Below are positions 9,776 through 17,817 of a stretch of 57,770 nucleotides of DNA, one piece after another. A program made the position numbers and the translations under genes. Below the pieces are notes generated by a model. It had not been told where the DNA came from, did no database searches, and saw nothing but the letters and a program-made list of their open reading frames with translations. The stretch comes from Nocardia wallacei (GTDB taxonomy: Bacteria > Actinomycetota > Actinomycetes > Mycobacteriales > Mycobacteriaceae). Position 1 is the first letter of the stretch; each line of letters opens with the position of its first letter. The stretch covers positions 1-57,770 of the forward strand of contig NZ_JARWOP010000153.1 of assembly GCF_029868745.1 (NCBI RefSeq), in the 5' to 3' direction.

Positions 9776-10129
9776 ATGGACCCGTTACCGCGGCTACGGC
9801 GGATCTGCCTGGCGCTGCCGGAGAGCAGCGAGCGGCTCAGCCACGGGTGCCCGGCGTTCTTCGTGCGCGAGAAGAAGCAGTTCGCCATGTATACCGTCGC
9901 CGCCTACGACGAGCCGGGCGCGGCGATCTGGTGTCCCGCGCCGCCCGGCGTCCAGTCCGACCTGGTCGATGCCGAGCCGCACCGCTTCTTCGTCCCGCCC
10001 TACGTCGGCCACCGCGGCTGGCTGGGCGTCCGGTTGGATGTGGATGTCGACTGGCCGGAGATCGACGGCATCGTGCGCGACGCGTACCGGGTGGTCGCCC
10101 CGAAAAAGCTACTCGCCCAGCTGGATTGA
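9776..10129 (+). CDS. MmcQ/YjbR family protein
   Basis: 117 residues. The order LPRLRRICLALPES, then a region ending in FFVPPYVGHRGWLGVRLD, and a C-terminal segment with VRDAYRVVAPKKLLAQ fits the small YjbR/MmcQ family (double-wing fold, sometimes called DNA-binding). The GHRGWLGV block and the terminal APKK are characteristic. The biochemical role of the family is not established. It stands alone on the plus strand after the phosphoesterase (51 bp gap) and is convergent with the DUF1460 gene 4 bp downstream. Confidence 0.75.
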   Translation: MDPLPRLRRICLALPESSERLSHGCPAFFVREKKQFAMYTVAAYDEPGAAIWCPAPPGVQSDLVDAEPHRFFVPPYVGHRGWLGVRLDVDVDWPEIDGIVRDAYRVVAPKKLLAQLD

Positions 10130-10133
10130 GCGA

Positions 10134-10946
10134 TTACTGCGGCCGCAGCACGAGAATGCCGGGCGTGGTCCGCACGTAGTCGGCGAAGGGTGTGTCGACG
10201 ACCTTCTCGTTCTCGGCCAGCGATGAGGCGTTGCGGAAGACGGGGCCGCCGGGGGTCATGACGAAGACGCCGACGTGGGTCACGTCGAGGCCCGGCTGGT
10301 CGGCGTAGGCGCCGACATAGTCGCCGGTACGCAGCCCGGCCACGACACCGTCGTCCACGGCCGCCGCGGGCACGTAGGTGATGTCGCGATCGACCACCGG
10401 CAGGCCCGGAAGGTAGGTTCCCCCATCGGCTTTCGCGTTGAGGCTCTTGGTGACGGTCGCTGCGGCCGGGCTCAGCGTCGCGGTGATGTCGGTGGCGGCG
10501 ATGCGCGGCGTGTGCGACCAGTCGCTGAAGAAGTGCTTGCGGTGCGCGAAATCGACTGTGCCACCGGCATAGCGGGTGTCGGCCAGGTTCGCCGTGAACT
10601 GGTCCCGGTCCGCCGAGCGGCTCAGCGCCTCGACGTAGTCGAGATAGGTGAAGCAGTCGACCCGCCGGAAGTCGGCGACCAGCTGCTCCGGCTCGGTGGC
10701 CGAGCCGATCAGCGTGTCGGCCGCGTAAGGAGTGCCGAGGAACTGCCGCGACAGCAGTTCGATCAGGTCGCCCTTGCTCAGGGCTCCGGCCGCGGCCTTC
10801 GACGCCAGCAGCTCATCGATCCTGCGCGCGGTGAAGTCGTCCGTATTCACCACACCGGCCGGAGCGGCGACCGCCGCCGGGACCGCCGCCACGCTGCCAC
10901 CGATCAACGCACAGACGACGAGCACCACGCGGGCGACGAGACGCAC
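10134..10946 (-). CDS. Secreted DUF1460 (NlpC/P60-like) protein
   Basis: 270 residues from a GTG with GGGAGG 6 nt upstream. The N-terminus is a clear signal peptide (VARVVLVVCALIGGSVAAVP, then AAVAAPA). The mature protein has FLGTPYAADTLIG, then VDCFTYLDYVEAL with the candidate catalytic Cys, and DVTHVGVFV with a candidate His. This Cys...His order is that of the DUF1460 branch of NlpC/P60-like hydrolases, some of which act as amidases on cell-wall peptides. A role in envelope turnover is therefore inferred. It appears to be a single-gene unit. Confidence 0.75.
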   Translation of the reverse strand: MRLVARVVLVVCALIGGSVAAVPAAVAAPAGVVNTDDFTARRIDELLASKAAAGALSKGDLIELLSRQFLGTPYAADTLIGSATEPEQLVADFRRVDCFTYLDYVEALSRSADRDQFTANLADTRYAGGTVDFAHRKHFFSDWSHTPRIAATDITATLSPAAATVTKSLNAKADGGTYLPGLPVVDRDITYVPAAAVDDGVVAGLRTGDYVGAYADQPGLDVTHVGVFVMTPGGPVFRNASSLAENEKVVDTPFADYVRTTPGILVLRPQ

Positions 10947-11049
10947 GTATTACCTCCCGGACGAGACGGCGAGCGGCCGCGGCCCGGAACCGCCCGGGCC
11001 GACGGCACCGAGGCTACTCCGCCCGCACCCGGCAGTCCGCGTTCCGCGA

Positions 11050-11565
11050 TTACTGTGCCGTGGCCTGCCGCTTCGGCAGCTTCCAGCCCGGCCGGGGGAA
11101 ATGGCAGGTGTAGCCGTCCGGGTACCGCTCCAGGTAGTCCTGGTGCTCGGGCTCGGCCTCCCAGAACTCGCTCGCCGGGGTCACCTCGGTGACGACCTTG
11201 CCGGGCCACAGCCCCGAGTCCTCGACATCGACGATGGTCTCCAGCGCGACTCGCTTCTGCTCGTCGTCCAGGTAGAAGATCGCCGAACGGTAGCTGCTAC
11301 CGATATCGTTGCCCTGGCGGTCCTTCGTGGTCGGGTCGTGGATCTGGAAGAAGAACTCCAGCAACGCCCGATAGTCGGTCCGCGCCGGGTCGTAGACGAT
11401 CTCCACGGCCTCCGCGTGTCCCGGATGGTTGCGATAGGTGGGGTGATCGTTGCGCCCGCCGGTGTACCCGACGCGCGTCGACAGCACGCCCGGCTGCTTG
11501 CGGATCAGATCCTGCATACCCCAGAAGCAGCCACCGGCCAGAATCGCCTTGCGCGTATCGGTCAC
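11050..11565 (-). CDS. msrA: Peptide-methionine (S)-S-oxide reductase MsrA
   Basis: 171 residues. GGCFWGMQ near residue 11 holds the catalytic Cys and the hydrophobic pocket, followed by [17 protein letters not shown] and FFQIHDPTT. It reduces the S epimer of methionine sulfoxide in proteins using thioredoxin-type donors. The GTG start overlaps the msrB stop (GTGA) and GGAGG lies 4 nt upstream, so the two genes are translationally coupled. Apart from the catalytic one, the only Cys is in DGYTCHF near the C-terminus, the likely resolving residue. Confidence 0.95.
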   Translation of the reverse strand: MTDTRKAILAGGCFWGMQDLIRKQPGVLSTRVGYTGGRNDHPTYRNHPGHAEAVEIVYDPARTDYRALLEFFFQIHDPTTKDRQGNDIGSSYRSAIFYLDDEQKRVALETIVDVEDSGLWPGKVVTEVTPASEFWEAEPEHQDYLERYPDGYTCHFPRPGWKLPKRQATAQ

Positions 11566-12017
11566 GCGTCCTCCTTCGTGAACAGAGCCTTGTACTGCCC
11601 ATATCCTTCCGCCTCGAGATCCTCGACGCGAATGAACCGCAGCGCCGCCGAATTGACGCAGTACCGCAGCCCGCCGGCCTCGCGGGGCCCGTCGGTGAAC
11701 ACATGCCCCAGATGGCTGTCACCGTGCGCGGACCGCACCTCGGTGCGGATCATCAGATGGCTGAGGTCCCGCTTCTCGACCACACTCCCACCGGTTATCG
11801 GCTTGGTAAAGCTCGGCCACCCCGAACCGCTGTCGAACTTGTCGACCGAGGCGAACAACGGTTCGCCGGACACCACGTCGACATAGATCCCCGCCTCGTG
11901 GTTGTCCCAGTACGCACCCGTGAAGGGCCGCTCGGTGCCGTCCTCCTGGGTGACGTGATACTGCTCGGGCGAGAGCCCGGCGACGGCCGCGGGATTCCGG
12001 TTGTACTCCTGTGCCAC
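11562..12017 (-). CDS. msrB: Peptide-methionine (R)-S-oxide reductase MsrB, zinc-less type
   Basis: 151 residues. The family blocks [38 protein letters not shown] and [11 protein letters not shown] are present; the last contains the catalytic Cys. The two CxxC pairs that bind zinc in many MsrB proteins are absent (YVDVVSGEP and SAHGDSH stand at those places), so this is a zinc-independent form. It repairs the R epimer of methionine sulfoxide, complementing MsrA. The GTG start follows GGAGG by 4-5 nt. It is first in a two-gene oxidative-repair operon. Confidence 0.95.
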   Translation of the reverse strand: MAQEYNRNPAAVAGLSPEQYHVTQEDGTERPFTGAYWDNHEAGIYVDVVSGEPLFASVDKFDSGSGWPSFTKPITGGSVVEKRDLSHLMIRTEVRSAHGDSHLGHVFTDGPREAGGLRYCVNSAALRFIRVEDLEAEGYGQYKALFTKEDA

Positions 12018-12078
12018 ATGACCTCCTCGTATCGGCCTACCGATGCAACGCCCGGCAGGGCCCGGAAAATCCCGCTCG

Positions 12079-13671
12079 CTACCCCGGGTCGGCGTCCGCC
12101 AAGCCCTCGCCGGTGAGTTCGAGCCGGCGGGTGACGCCGATGTCGTCGAGGAAGCGGGGGTCGTGGCTGACGACGACGAGTGCGCCCTCGAATCCGGCCA
12201 GCGCCTCGGTGAGGTGACGCAGGCTCGGGAGGTCGAGGTTGTTGGTGGGCTCGTCGAGCAGCAGCAATTTCGGTGCGGGATCGCTCAGCAGCAGCATGGC
12301 CAGGGCCGCGCGCAGCCGCTCACCCCCGGACAGCGCCCCGGCGGGCACATCCGCGTCGGTGCCACGGAACAGGAAGCGCGCCAGCTGGGCGCGGATCTGT
12401 TCGGCGGAGGCGTGCGGCGCCGCCGCCGCGACGTTCTCGAACACCGATCGCCGCTCGTCGAAGAGGTCCAGGCGCTGGGGCAGCAGGCGCCACGGCACCT
12501 TCGGCGGCTCGGCGACGATGCGGTGCAGCAGCGTCGTCTTGCCCGCGCCGTTGCGCCCGGTGAGCGCGATGCGTTCGGGCCCGGTCACCGTCAGCGACAC
12601 CACCGGTCCGTTCGCGAGGGTCACCGCGTCGAGTTCGACGACATCCTGGCCGGGGTAGAGCCGGGTGCCGGGCAGGTCGACCCGGATCTCCCGGTCCTCG
12701 CGCAGCAGTTCCTGCGCCTGCTCGAGCTGTTCCTTCGCCTCCTCCACCTTCGCCAGATGGCTGTTGCGCAGCTTGCCCGCCGACACCTGGGCCTGCCGTT
12801 TGCGTTCTGCCATAATGATTTTCGGCTCGCGCTTGCTGTCCCACATCTTCTGCCCGTACCGCTTGCGGCGGTCCAGTTTGGTCCGCGCCTCCACCAGTTC
12901 CCGCGACTGCTTGCGCACATCGCTGCGGGCGTCGCGGACCGCCGCGCGGGCGGCCTGCTGCTCGGCCTCGATGATCTCCTCGTAGGCGTCGAAATTGCCG
13001 CCGAACAGCCGGATTCCGCCCTGCCGCAACTCTGCCACCGTGCCGACGCGGTCGAGCAGGCCACGATCGTGGCTGACGGTGAGCACGGTGCCGGAAAACT
13101 GGCCCACCACCTCGTAGAGGCGTTGGCGCGCGGCCGCATCCAGGTTGTTGGTGGGTTCGTCGAGGAGCAGCACGTCGGGTTCGCGCAGCAGTTCCGCCAC
13201 CAGGCCCAGCAGTACGGTCTCACCGCCGGAGAGGGTGTCCAGCCGCCGGTCCAACTGCGTGACCGCGTCGGCCAGATAGTGCAGGCCGAGCCGTCCCAGC
13301 AGCGCGATCGCGTGCTCCTCGACGTCCCAGCGGGTGCCGACGATGTCGAAGTCGGTCTCGTCGCCCGCGCCGGATTCGATGCGGTGCAAGGCTTCTCGCA
13401 CCTCGGCGATGCCGAGCACGGCGTCCACCCGTTGCCCGGCGGCGAGGCCGATATCCTGCCGGAGATATCCCAGCCGTCCCGGCACGGTGATCGAGCCCCG
13501 GGCCGGGCGCAACTCACCGGCGATCAATCGCAGCAGCGTGGATTTCCCGGCGCCGTTCGCGCCCACCAGGCCGACGTGCCCGGGCCCGAGCACGGCATCG
13601 AGACCGTCGAAGACAGCGGTGCCATCGGGCCAGGCGAAGGTGAGATCGGAAACAGAAACGGTCAGAGACAT
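12079..13671 (-). CDS. ABC-F family ATPase
   Basis: 530 residues from ATG at 13671 (AGGAG 6 nt upstream); the in-frame extension to 13749 lacks a binding site. Two ABC cassettes with no membrane segments: Walker [10 protein letters not shown] and GRNGAGKTT, signatures LSGGE twice, and [11 protein letters not shown] twice. A highly charged, probably helical linker of about 100 residues joins them, as expected of the ABC-F interdomain (P-tRNA interacting) region. ABC-F proteins bind the ribosomal E site, either regulating translation or protecting it from antibiotics. Sequence alone does not decide which. It is transcribed alone; see the promoter at 13779-13820. Confidence 0.85.
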   Translation of the reverse strand: MSLTVSVSDLTFAWPDGTAVFDGLDAVLGPGHVGLVGANGAGKSTLLRLIAGELRPARGSITVPGRLGYLRQDIGLAAGQRVDAVLGIAEVREALHRIESGAGDETDFDIVGTRWDVEEHAIALLGRLGLHYLADAVTQLDRRLDTLSGGETVLLGLVAELLREPDVLLLDEPTNNLDAAARQRLYEVVGQFSGTVLTVSHDRGLLDRVGTVAELRQGGIRLFGGNFDAYEEIIEAEQQAARAAVRDARSDVRKQSRELVEARTKLDRRKRYGQKMWDSKREPKIIMAERKRQAQVSAGKLRNSHLAKVEEAKEQLEQAQELLREDREIRVDLPGTRLYPGQDVVELDAVTLANGPVVSLTVTGPERIALTGRNGAGKTTLLHRIVAEPPKVPWRLLPQRLDLFDERRSVFENVAAAAPHASAEQIRAQLARFLFRGTDADVPAGALSGGERLRAALAMLLLSDPAPKLLLLDEPTNNLDLPSLRHLTEALAGFEGALVVVSHDPRFLDDIGVTRRLELTGEGLADADPG

Positions 13672-13727
13672 GCGCGGCTCCTGGGAGGTGGCGTGAGATA
13701 CGGCGCGCGAACGCGGGCCGCTCGGGG

Positions 13728-13769
13728 CTACCTCAGCAGAGCAATGCACATTCCGATCGTCGGGAACAA
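13728..13769 (-). CDS. Possible short leader peptide before ABC-F gene
   Basis: From a TTG at 13769 a 13-codon frame (ending MCIALLR-stop) begins 9 nt after the candidate -10 box; an internal ATG at 13751 would give MCIALLR. It lies in the presumed 5' leader of the ABC-F gene, where short translated ORFs often control expression by ribosome stalling. There is no ribosome binding site and no clear terminator hairpin, so this is only a candidate. Confidence 0.2.
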   Translation of the reverse strand: MFPTIGMCIALLR

Positions 13770-13778
13770 GACTTCTTC

Positions 13779-13820
13779 ACGTTAACCGGGGCGGCGATGC
13801 GCGCGCAAGACCTATTTCCG
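13779..13820 (-). promoter_or_regulatory. Candidate promoter of ABC-F gene with upstream AAAT element
   Basis: Reading the minus strand: CGGAAAT (13820-13814), 5 nt, TTGCGC (-35, 13808-13803), an 18-nt spacer, TAACGT (-10, 13784-13779). An AT-rich element just upstream of -35 recalls WhiB7-dependent promoters of antibiotic-resistance genes, though the usual spacing is shorter. The same CGGAAAT occurs at the promoter of the second ABC-F gene. Confidence 0.35.
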
Positions 13821-13868
13821 CGGACCCCGTCACACCGCGTCCCAACTTCCGCCGAAACCCATTGCGGC

Positions 13869-14312
13869 TCAGTCGATCCGGAAGACGGGGAAGCCGGGCG
13901 CGATGGCCGCCAGCTCCGCGTCGGAAGCGTCCTTGGTGACACCCTCGAAGAATTTGCCGACCTCCCAGCCCCACTTCCACAGGTACAGCCGCAGCACCGG
14001 AACCTTGTCGGCGTCGGCCACCTCGGTGACGGTGAACGGCTCGGTCTTGCGTCCCAGCCGCAGCTCGCCGCCGCCCGCGACGCGGATATTGCGGACCCAC
14101 TGGGTGTGACCGCGCGGCGCCACGAGGTAGCGCGCGCCCGTCTCGCCCACGAGCAGGTTGACCATCGTGGTCCGCCACTCCCCCGACGTGCGCCCGCGCA
14201 CGGCCAGCAACCGCGACCCGGCGACGCTCACGCCGAGCTTCGGCAGCGCGTTGAAGACCTTGTTCATGATCGGCTCGAGTCCGGTGGGGGCGATGTATCG
14301 GGTGGCGTTCAT
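13869..14312 (-). CDS. Deazaflavin (F420)-type nitroreductase family protein (DUF385)
   Basis: 147 residues from ATG at 14312 (GAGGA 9 nt upstream; an ATG at 14321 is also in frame). The segments GSRLLAVRGRTSGEWRTTMV and LVAPRGHTQWVRNIRVAGGG are hallmark blocks of the DUF385/Ddn family, which use deazaflavin F420 or bind lipids or quinones. The family adopts a split-barrel fold. Substrate unknown. Two palindromic operators lie just upstream, so repression by a TetR-like protein is likely. No regulator gene is adjacent. Confidence 0.8.
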   Translation of the reverse strand: MNATRYIAPTGLEPIMNKVFNALPKLGVSVAGSRLLAVRGRTSGEWRTTMVNLLVGETGARYLVAPRGHTQWVRNIRVAGGGELRLGRKTEPFTVTEVADADKVPVLRLYLWKWGWEVGKFFEGVTKDASDAELAAIAPGFPVFRID

Positions 14313-14334
14313 GGTGACCATTCCTCGCTGTTGT

Positions 14335-14348
14335 GAGCACTGCTCTCT
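14335..14348. promoter_or_regulatory. Operator copy 1 (GAGCACTGCTC palindrome)
   Basis: GAGCACTGCTCTCT occurs here and again at 14390-14403. The core GAGCA-C-TGCTC is an inverted repeat. It lies 23 bp upstream of the DUF385 start codon, in the presumed promoter or leader, consistent with a TetR-family operator. Confidence 0.6.
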
Positions 14349-14388
14349 TTCGATATTCAGAGCATGCCGCACGGCGGCGGTCTTGTCA

Positions 14389-14403
14389 AGAGCACTGCTC
14401 TCT
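14389..14403. promoter_or_regulatory. Operator copy 2 (AGAGCACTGCTCT palindrome)
   Basis: The perfect 13-bp inverted repeat AGAGCA-C-TGCTCT is identical over 14 bp to the copy at 14335 and begins 55 bp from it (five helical turns). Two phased identical sites suggest cooperative repressor binding at the DUF385 promoter, possibly also affecting the plus-strand membrane gene at 14591. Confidence 0.65.
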
Positions 14404-14590
14404 CTTGCCGGGAGACACGTCATCGACCGACCGGTCGGCGAGTGACGAGATGGGAAGAACCGCACCGCAATCCGGCAGCACAAGTGGCCTGGGCTTATGC
14501 GCGCGATCCACACAGCAGAGGCTGCCCGACAGCGAAATGGTCAAGGGGCCTGTCTGTTTCGGCATTCCCGAGACCGGTTATGCCCCGAAC

Positions 14591-14896
14591 ATGTACAGAT
14601 ACAGAACTTATCGCACCGCTCATGGCTCCGGCACCGCCGCGGCGATCGTCAGCGCGATCGGCGGCCTCTTCGCCCTCATCGAGGCCGTCTACATCCTGCT
14701 GCTGGTCTTCGAGGCCAACCAGGCCAACAGGTTCTTCAGCTTCATCAAGGGGCTGGCCGAACCGCTGGCACTGTTCTTCCCGGGCCTGTTCAACACCGGC
14801 AATTTCAAGCTGGACGTCATCATCAACTACGGCTTGGCGGCCGTGTTCTGGCTGGTGGTCACCGGCATCATCGCGCGGCTGCTCGCACGGTTCTAA
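14591..14896 (+). CDS. Small two-helix membrane protein, unknown function
   Basis: 101 residues from ATG at 14591. Two hydrophobic stretches are visible: IVSAIGGLFALIEAVYILLL and, near the C-terminus, YGLAAVFWLVVTGIIARLL. Between them lies a loop of about 35 residues with aromatic residues (FFSFIKGLAEPLALFFPGLF). The pattern resembles small uncharacterised actinobacterial membrane proteins and partly the YggT type. Codon use is normal. The start is less certain because no strong ribosome binding site is seen. It overlaps the stop of the convergent secreted-protein gene by 4 bp. Confidence 0.6.
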   Translation: MYRYRTYRTAHGSGTAAAIVSAIGGLFALIEAVYILLLVFEANQANRFFSFIKGLAEPLALFFPGLFNTGNFKLDVIINYGLAAVFWLVVTGIIARLLARF

Positions 14897-15300
14897 CCCG
14901 TGCGCGGCGTCAGGAACTCCAGCCTGTGATGATGGAGGAACTCGAATGCCGGGGACCAACGCCCGGTGAACACGTCCTCCTGCCGGCCCACCGGATATTC
15001 GGTCGCGTCTCCCGGCCGCTCGCACATCACGCGGGCGCGATGCCGGCCCGGCGGCACCGCGCCGGAATCGAGGTCCACGGTTCCGTCGACGCCGACGGCA
15101 TGCCACGGCATGGCCACCCCGGTGCCCTCGATGCGACACGACTGTCCAGGCCTGGCCTCGGTCACGTGCGCGGTGACGGTCGCGCCACCGTGCAGGGCGG
15201 CGGACGGCGTCGCCGAGGCCGTGGCGGCGCCGATGACGAAGACCGCCGCGACCGCACCGGCTACGGCGGCGGAAAGCTTCGTACGTGTGGTTCGAGTCAT
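14893..15300 (-). CDS. Secreted protein of unknown function
   Basis: 135 residues with a typical signal peptide (basic MTRTTRTK, hydrophobic AAVAGAVAAVFVIGAATA, cleavage near ASA-TP). The mature part of about 105 residues has two Cys (GQSCRIEG, RVMCERPG) that could form one disulfide, and is predicted to be mostly beta structure, as in an Ig-like domain. No family was recognised. Standing alone near apt, it has no informative neighbours. Confidence 0.6.
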   Translation of the reverse strand: MTRTTRTKLSAAVAGAVAAVFVIGAATASATPSAALHGGATVTAHVTEARPGQSCRIEGTGVAMPWHAVGVDGTVDLDSGAVPPGRHRARVMCERPGDATEYPVGRQEDVFTGRWSPAFEFLHHHRLEFLTPRTG

Positions 15301-15351
15301 GGGCAGGGCCGAGCATAACCACCGGCCCCGCGGCCCACAACCATCGGCGGA

Positions 15352-15924
15352 CTACAGCCGCACGATCGAGGTCAGGGGATAGTCGCCCTGCCGTTCCCGC
15401 CCGCCGAGGAAGCTCAGCTCCAGCACCACGGCCGCGGCCACCACCTCGGCGCCCGCCGAGGCGAACAGTTCCGCGCTCGCGGCCAGGGTCCCGCCGGTGG
15501 CGAGCACGTCGTCGAGCAGCAGCACCCGGCGACCGGACAGGTCGATCCCGTCCGCCGGGATTTCCAATGCGGCCGAACCGTATTCGAGGGTGTACTCCCG
15601 CGACAGCACCGGCGGCGGCAGCTTGCCCGCCTTGCGCACCGCCACCACGCCGGTCCCCAGGGCAGCGGCGACGCCCGCGCCGAGCAGGAAGCCGCGCGCG
15701 TCCACCCCGGCCACCAGATCGATGTCGGTGGCGCACGAACCCAGGCACTCGATGACCGCGTGGAACCCGTCGGCGTCCGCGAACACCGGTGTCAGATCGG
15801 CGAACCGCACACCCGGCGTGGGGAAGTCGTCGTGCCAGCGGGTCAGCCGCTGCACCGCCTCGGCCGCCCGCGCGAGCCGCTCACCCGCGGTCTCCTCCGT
15901 CTCCACCATTCCATGTTTACTCAT
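15352..15924 (-). CDS. apt: Adenine phosphoribosyltransferase
   Basis: 190 residues from ATG at 15924, chosen because GAGGGAG lies about 9 nt upstream; an ATG at 15942 is also in frame. Purine salvage: adenine + PRPP gives AMP. GVDARGFLLG and the PRPP loop VLLLDDVLATGGTL are diagnostic, and KLPPPVLSREYTLEYGSAALEI is the flexible loop of the Apt family. It follows the lipoprotein gene as in mycobacteria, where apt lies between relA and the SecD/F locus. The relA gene lies about 6.7 kb further downstream in the same direction. Confidence 0.95.
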   Translation of the reverse strand: MSKHGMVETEETAGERLARAAEAVQRLTRWHDDFPTPGVRFADLTPVFADADGFHAVIECLGSCATDIDLVAGVDARGFLLGAGVAAALGTGVVAVRKAGKLPPPVLSREYTLEYGSAALEIPADGIDLSGRRVLLLDDVLATGGTLAASAELFASAGAEVVAAAVVLELSFLGGRERQGDYPLTSIVRL

Positions 15925-15958
15925 CTGCACCCACTCCCTCATCCCGCGCCCGCGGCGC

Positions 15959-17707
15959 TCAGCGCGACAACACCCAGCGATCCATGTTCCAGCCCGCGCC
16001 CGCCTTGGCCGGGTTCACGATCCCGTCCTCCATGCCGTCACCGAAGGCGATGGTGCGCGGCGTGTTGAACAGCGGGATCGACGGCATCTCGTTCCACAGC
16101 AGGCTCTCCGCCTCGCTGTCGAGACCCAGCACCGTGGCCGAATTGTCATCGGCCGCAAGCTGATCCGTGATCGCATCGTATCGCCCGTTCCCGAAACGCC
16201 CGAAATTCAAGCCTTCCCCGGTGCGCAACGCGGCCGCCGCCTCGACACCCGGCAGCGAACCGGCCGGGCCGGGCGCCGCGGCGGTGCTGCCCAGCACGGC
16301 GTCCACCTTGCCCTCGCCGAGCTGGGACGGCGCGAAATCCGGTGCGCCGGCGTCGATGACGGTGACACCGGCGGCCCGGCACGCCTCGGCGATCGCCGCG
16401 ACGGTCTGCGCCCGGCGGTCGTCCGGTCCCCGATAGCCCACGCGGACGGTCGGATTGGGCACCCCGGCCGCGGCCAGCGCCTGCTGCGCCGCCGCCGGGT
16501 CCCCGGTCCGGTACTTGTCCGCGGGCCGGGTGATCGCCGGGTAATACACCGAATCCGCCTGCACCGTGCGGGAATTGAGCGGGCCCGAGCCCAGCCCGGA
16601 CTCGTTGTCGAAACCGGGGTGGCCGAACTTGTCGAACAGCGCCTGGCGCGGCACGCACAACGCGAACGCCCGCCGAGCCGCGGCGCTTCCGAACATCCCC
16701 GCCGTGGACAGCACCAGCTGCTCGGCGCCGCGACCCGGCACCTGCTCGACCGAGAAACCGTCCAGGTTCAGGTCTTTCACCGATCCGGCGCCGATATCGA
16801 CGACCCCGACCTCCCGATCGGACACCTTCTTCGCCAGATCGGTGTTCTTGGGCCACACCACGATGCGCGGCGTGCGAGCCTGATTGCCCCACCACTTCTC
16901 GTTCTTCACCAGCACCAGACCGTCGCTGTCGCTGTAGGAATCGACGCGGTAGGGCCCCGAGGAGGGCAGTACGTCGGTGTCGATCTTGCCCGGCGTGAGC
17001 TGCCAGCCGGTGTTCCAGAACTGGGCCAGCCGGTCCATCGCGCCCGGATCCCCGGCCTGCACCGCCGCGACGACATTGGACACCCCGGCGGCCTTGGCGG
17101 CCACATGCGCGGGCATCAGGTCCCCGGCGTTGAACAGCGTCCGCCAGGCCAGGAAGTGCCGGTTGGGACGGAACACGACGGTCGCGTCCTTCGACCCGGG
17201 CTGGCATTCCACCCGCTCGATATCGGAATAGCCCGCCGTGGAGGCCGCGTCGAACATCGGAATCACCCCGCCGGGACCGGCTTTCGTGAACCGGCCGCTG
17301 CGCGCCGCCCATTCCAGCACCAGGTCGTCGCACGAGGTGGCCACGCCGTCGGAGTAGGCGCCGTCCGGGTTGAGCCGGTACTGGATCGTCTGGGTCTCCC
17401 CCGGCACCTCCTTGGCGGTGCCGAAATCGGTGTCCGCCACCGGCTGCCCGTCCGGACCGGTGTAGAAGAAGCCGGTGAGCACGCGCGCGAACACGCCCGC
17501 CGCACCGCTGCTCGCACCCGGCGTGCTGCCGCCGTTGTAGCTGACCGGGACCGCGTCGACCGCGTACCCGATCGAGGGCACCTGGTTCTTGCTGCCGCAG
17601 CCCGCGAGCATGCCACCGGCGAGCGCGCCCACCACCAGCACTCCGGCCGCCCGGAGCCCGATCCGCCGCGACCCGCGGTACCCGCCGGATGCTTCGTGGT
17701 TACGCAA
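15959..17707 (-). CDS. Peptide-type ABC transporter substrate-binding lipoprotein
   Basis: 582 residues from a TTG at 17707 with AGGAGG 4 nt upstream. The N-terminus is a lipoprotein signal: basic RGSRRIGLR, a hydrophobic core, and the lipobox LAGC near residue 36. The remainder has the family-5 solute-binding (DppA/OppA) architecture, e.g. a SSGPYRVDSYSDSDGLVLVKN block and WWGNQARTPRIVV. The equivalent mycobacterial gene (Rv2585c by position) also lies between secF and apt. No permease or ATPase genes are adjacent, so it may serve a distant transporter or act in signalling. Frames extending further upstream enter secF and are not used. Confidence 0.85.
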   Translation of the reverse strand: MRNHEASGGYRGSRRIGLRAAGVLVVGALAGGMLAGCGSKNQVPSIGYAVDAVPVSYNGGSTPGASSGAAGVFARVLTGFFYTGPDGQPVADTDFGTAKEVPGETQTIQYRLNPDGAYSDGVATSCDDLVLEWAARSGRFTKAGPGGVIPMFDAASTAGYSDIERVECQPGSKDATVVFRPNRHFLAWRTLFNAGDLMPAHVAAKAAGVSNVVAAVQAGDPGAMDRLAQFWNTGWQLTPGKIDTDVLPSSGPYRVDSYSDSDGLVLVKNEKWWGNQARTPRIVVWPKNTDLAKKVSDREVGVVDIGAGSVKDLNLDGFSVEQVPGRGAEQLVLSTAGMFGSAAARRAFALCVPRQALFDKFGHPGFDNESGLGSGPLNSRTVQADSVYYPAITRPADKYRTGDPAAAQQALAAAGVPNPTVRVGYRGPDDRRAQTVAAIAEACRAAGVTVIDAGAPDFAPSQLGEGKVDAVLGSTAAAPGPAGSLPGVEAAAALRTGEGLNFGRFGNGRYDAITDQLAADDNSATVLGLDSEAESLLWNEMPSIPLFNTPRTIAFGDGMEDGIVNPAKAGAGWNMDRWVLSR

Positions 17708-17817
17708 ACTGCCTCCTCCGGACCATGATTCCGGCAGTAGTCGACCACGGACTGCGCCGGACCTTCGTTCGTTGCTCGAGCTGTTCCGGAGGCGGCCCGG
17801 CCACCCCCGCCGCACGT

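Noticed and set aside
12043..13785. Long plus-strand frame over the first ABC-F gene
   Set aside because: Complement of the ABC-F coding sequence; no domain and no ribosome binding site.
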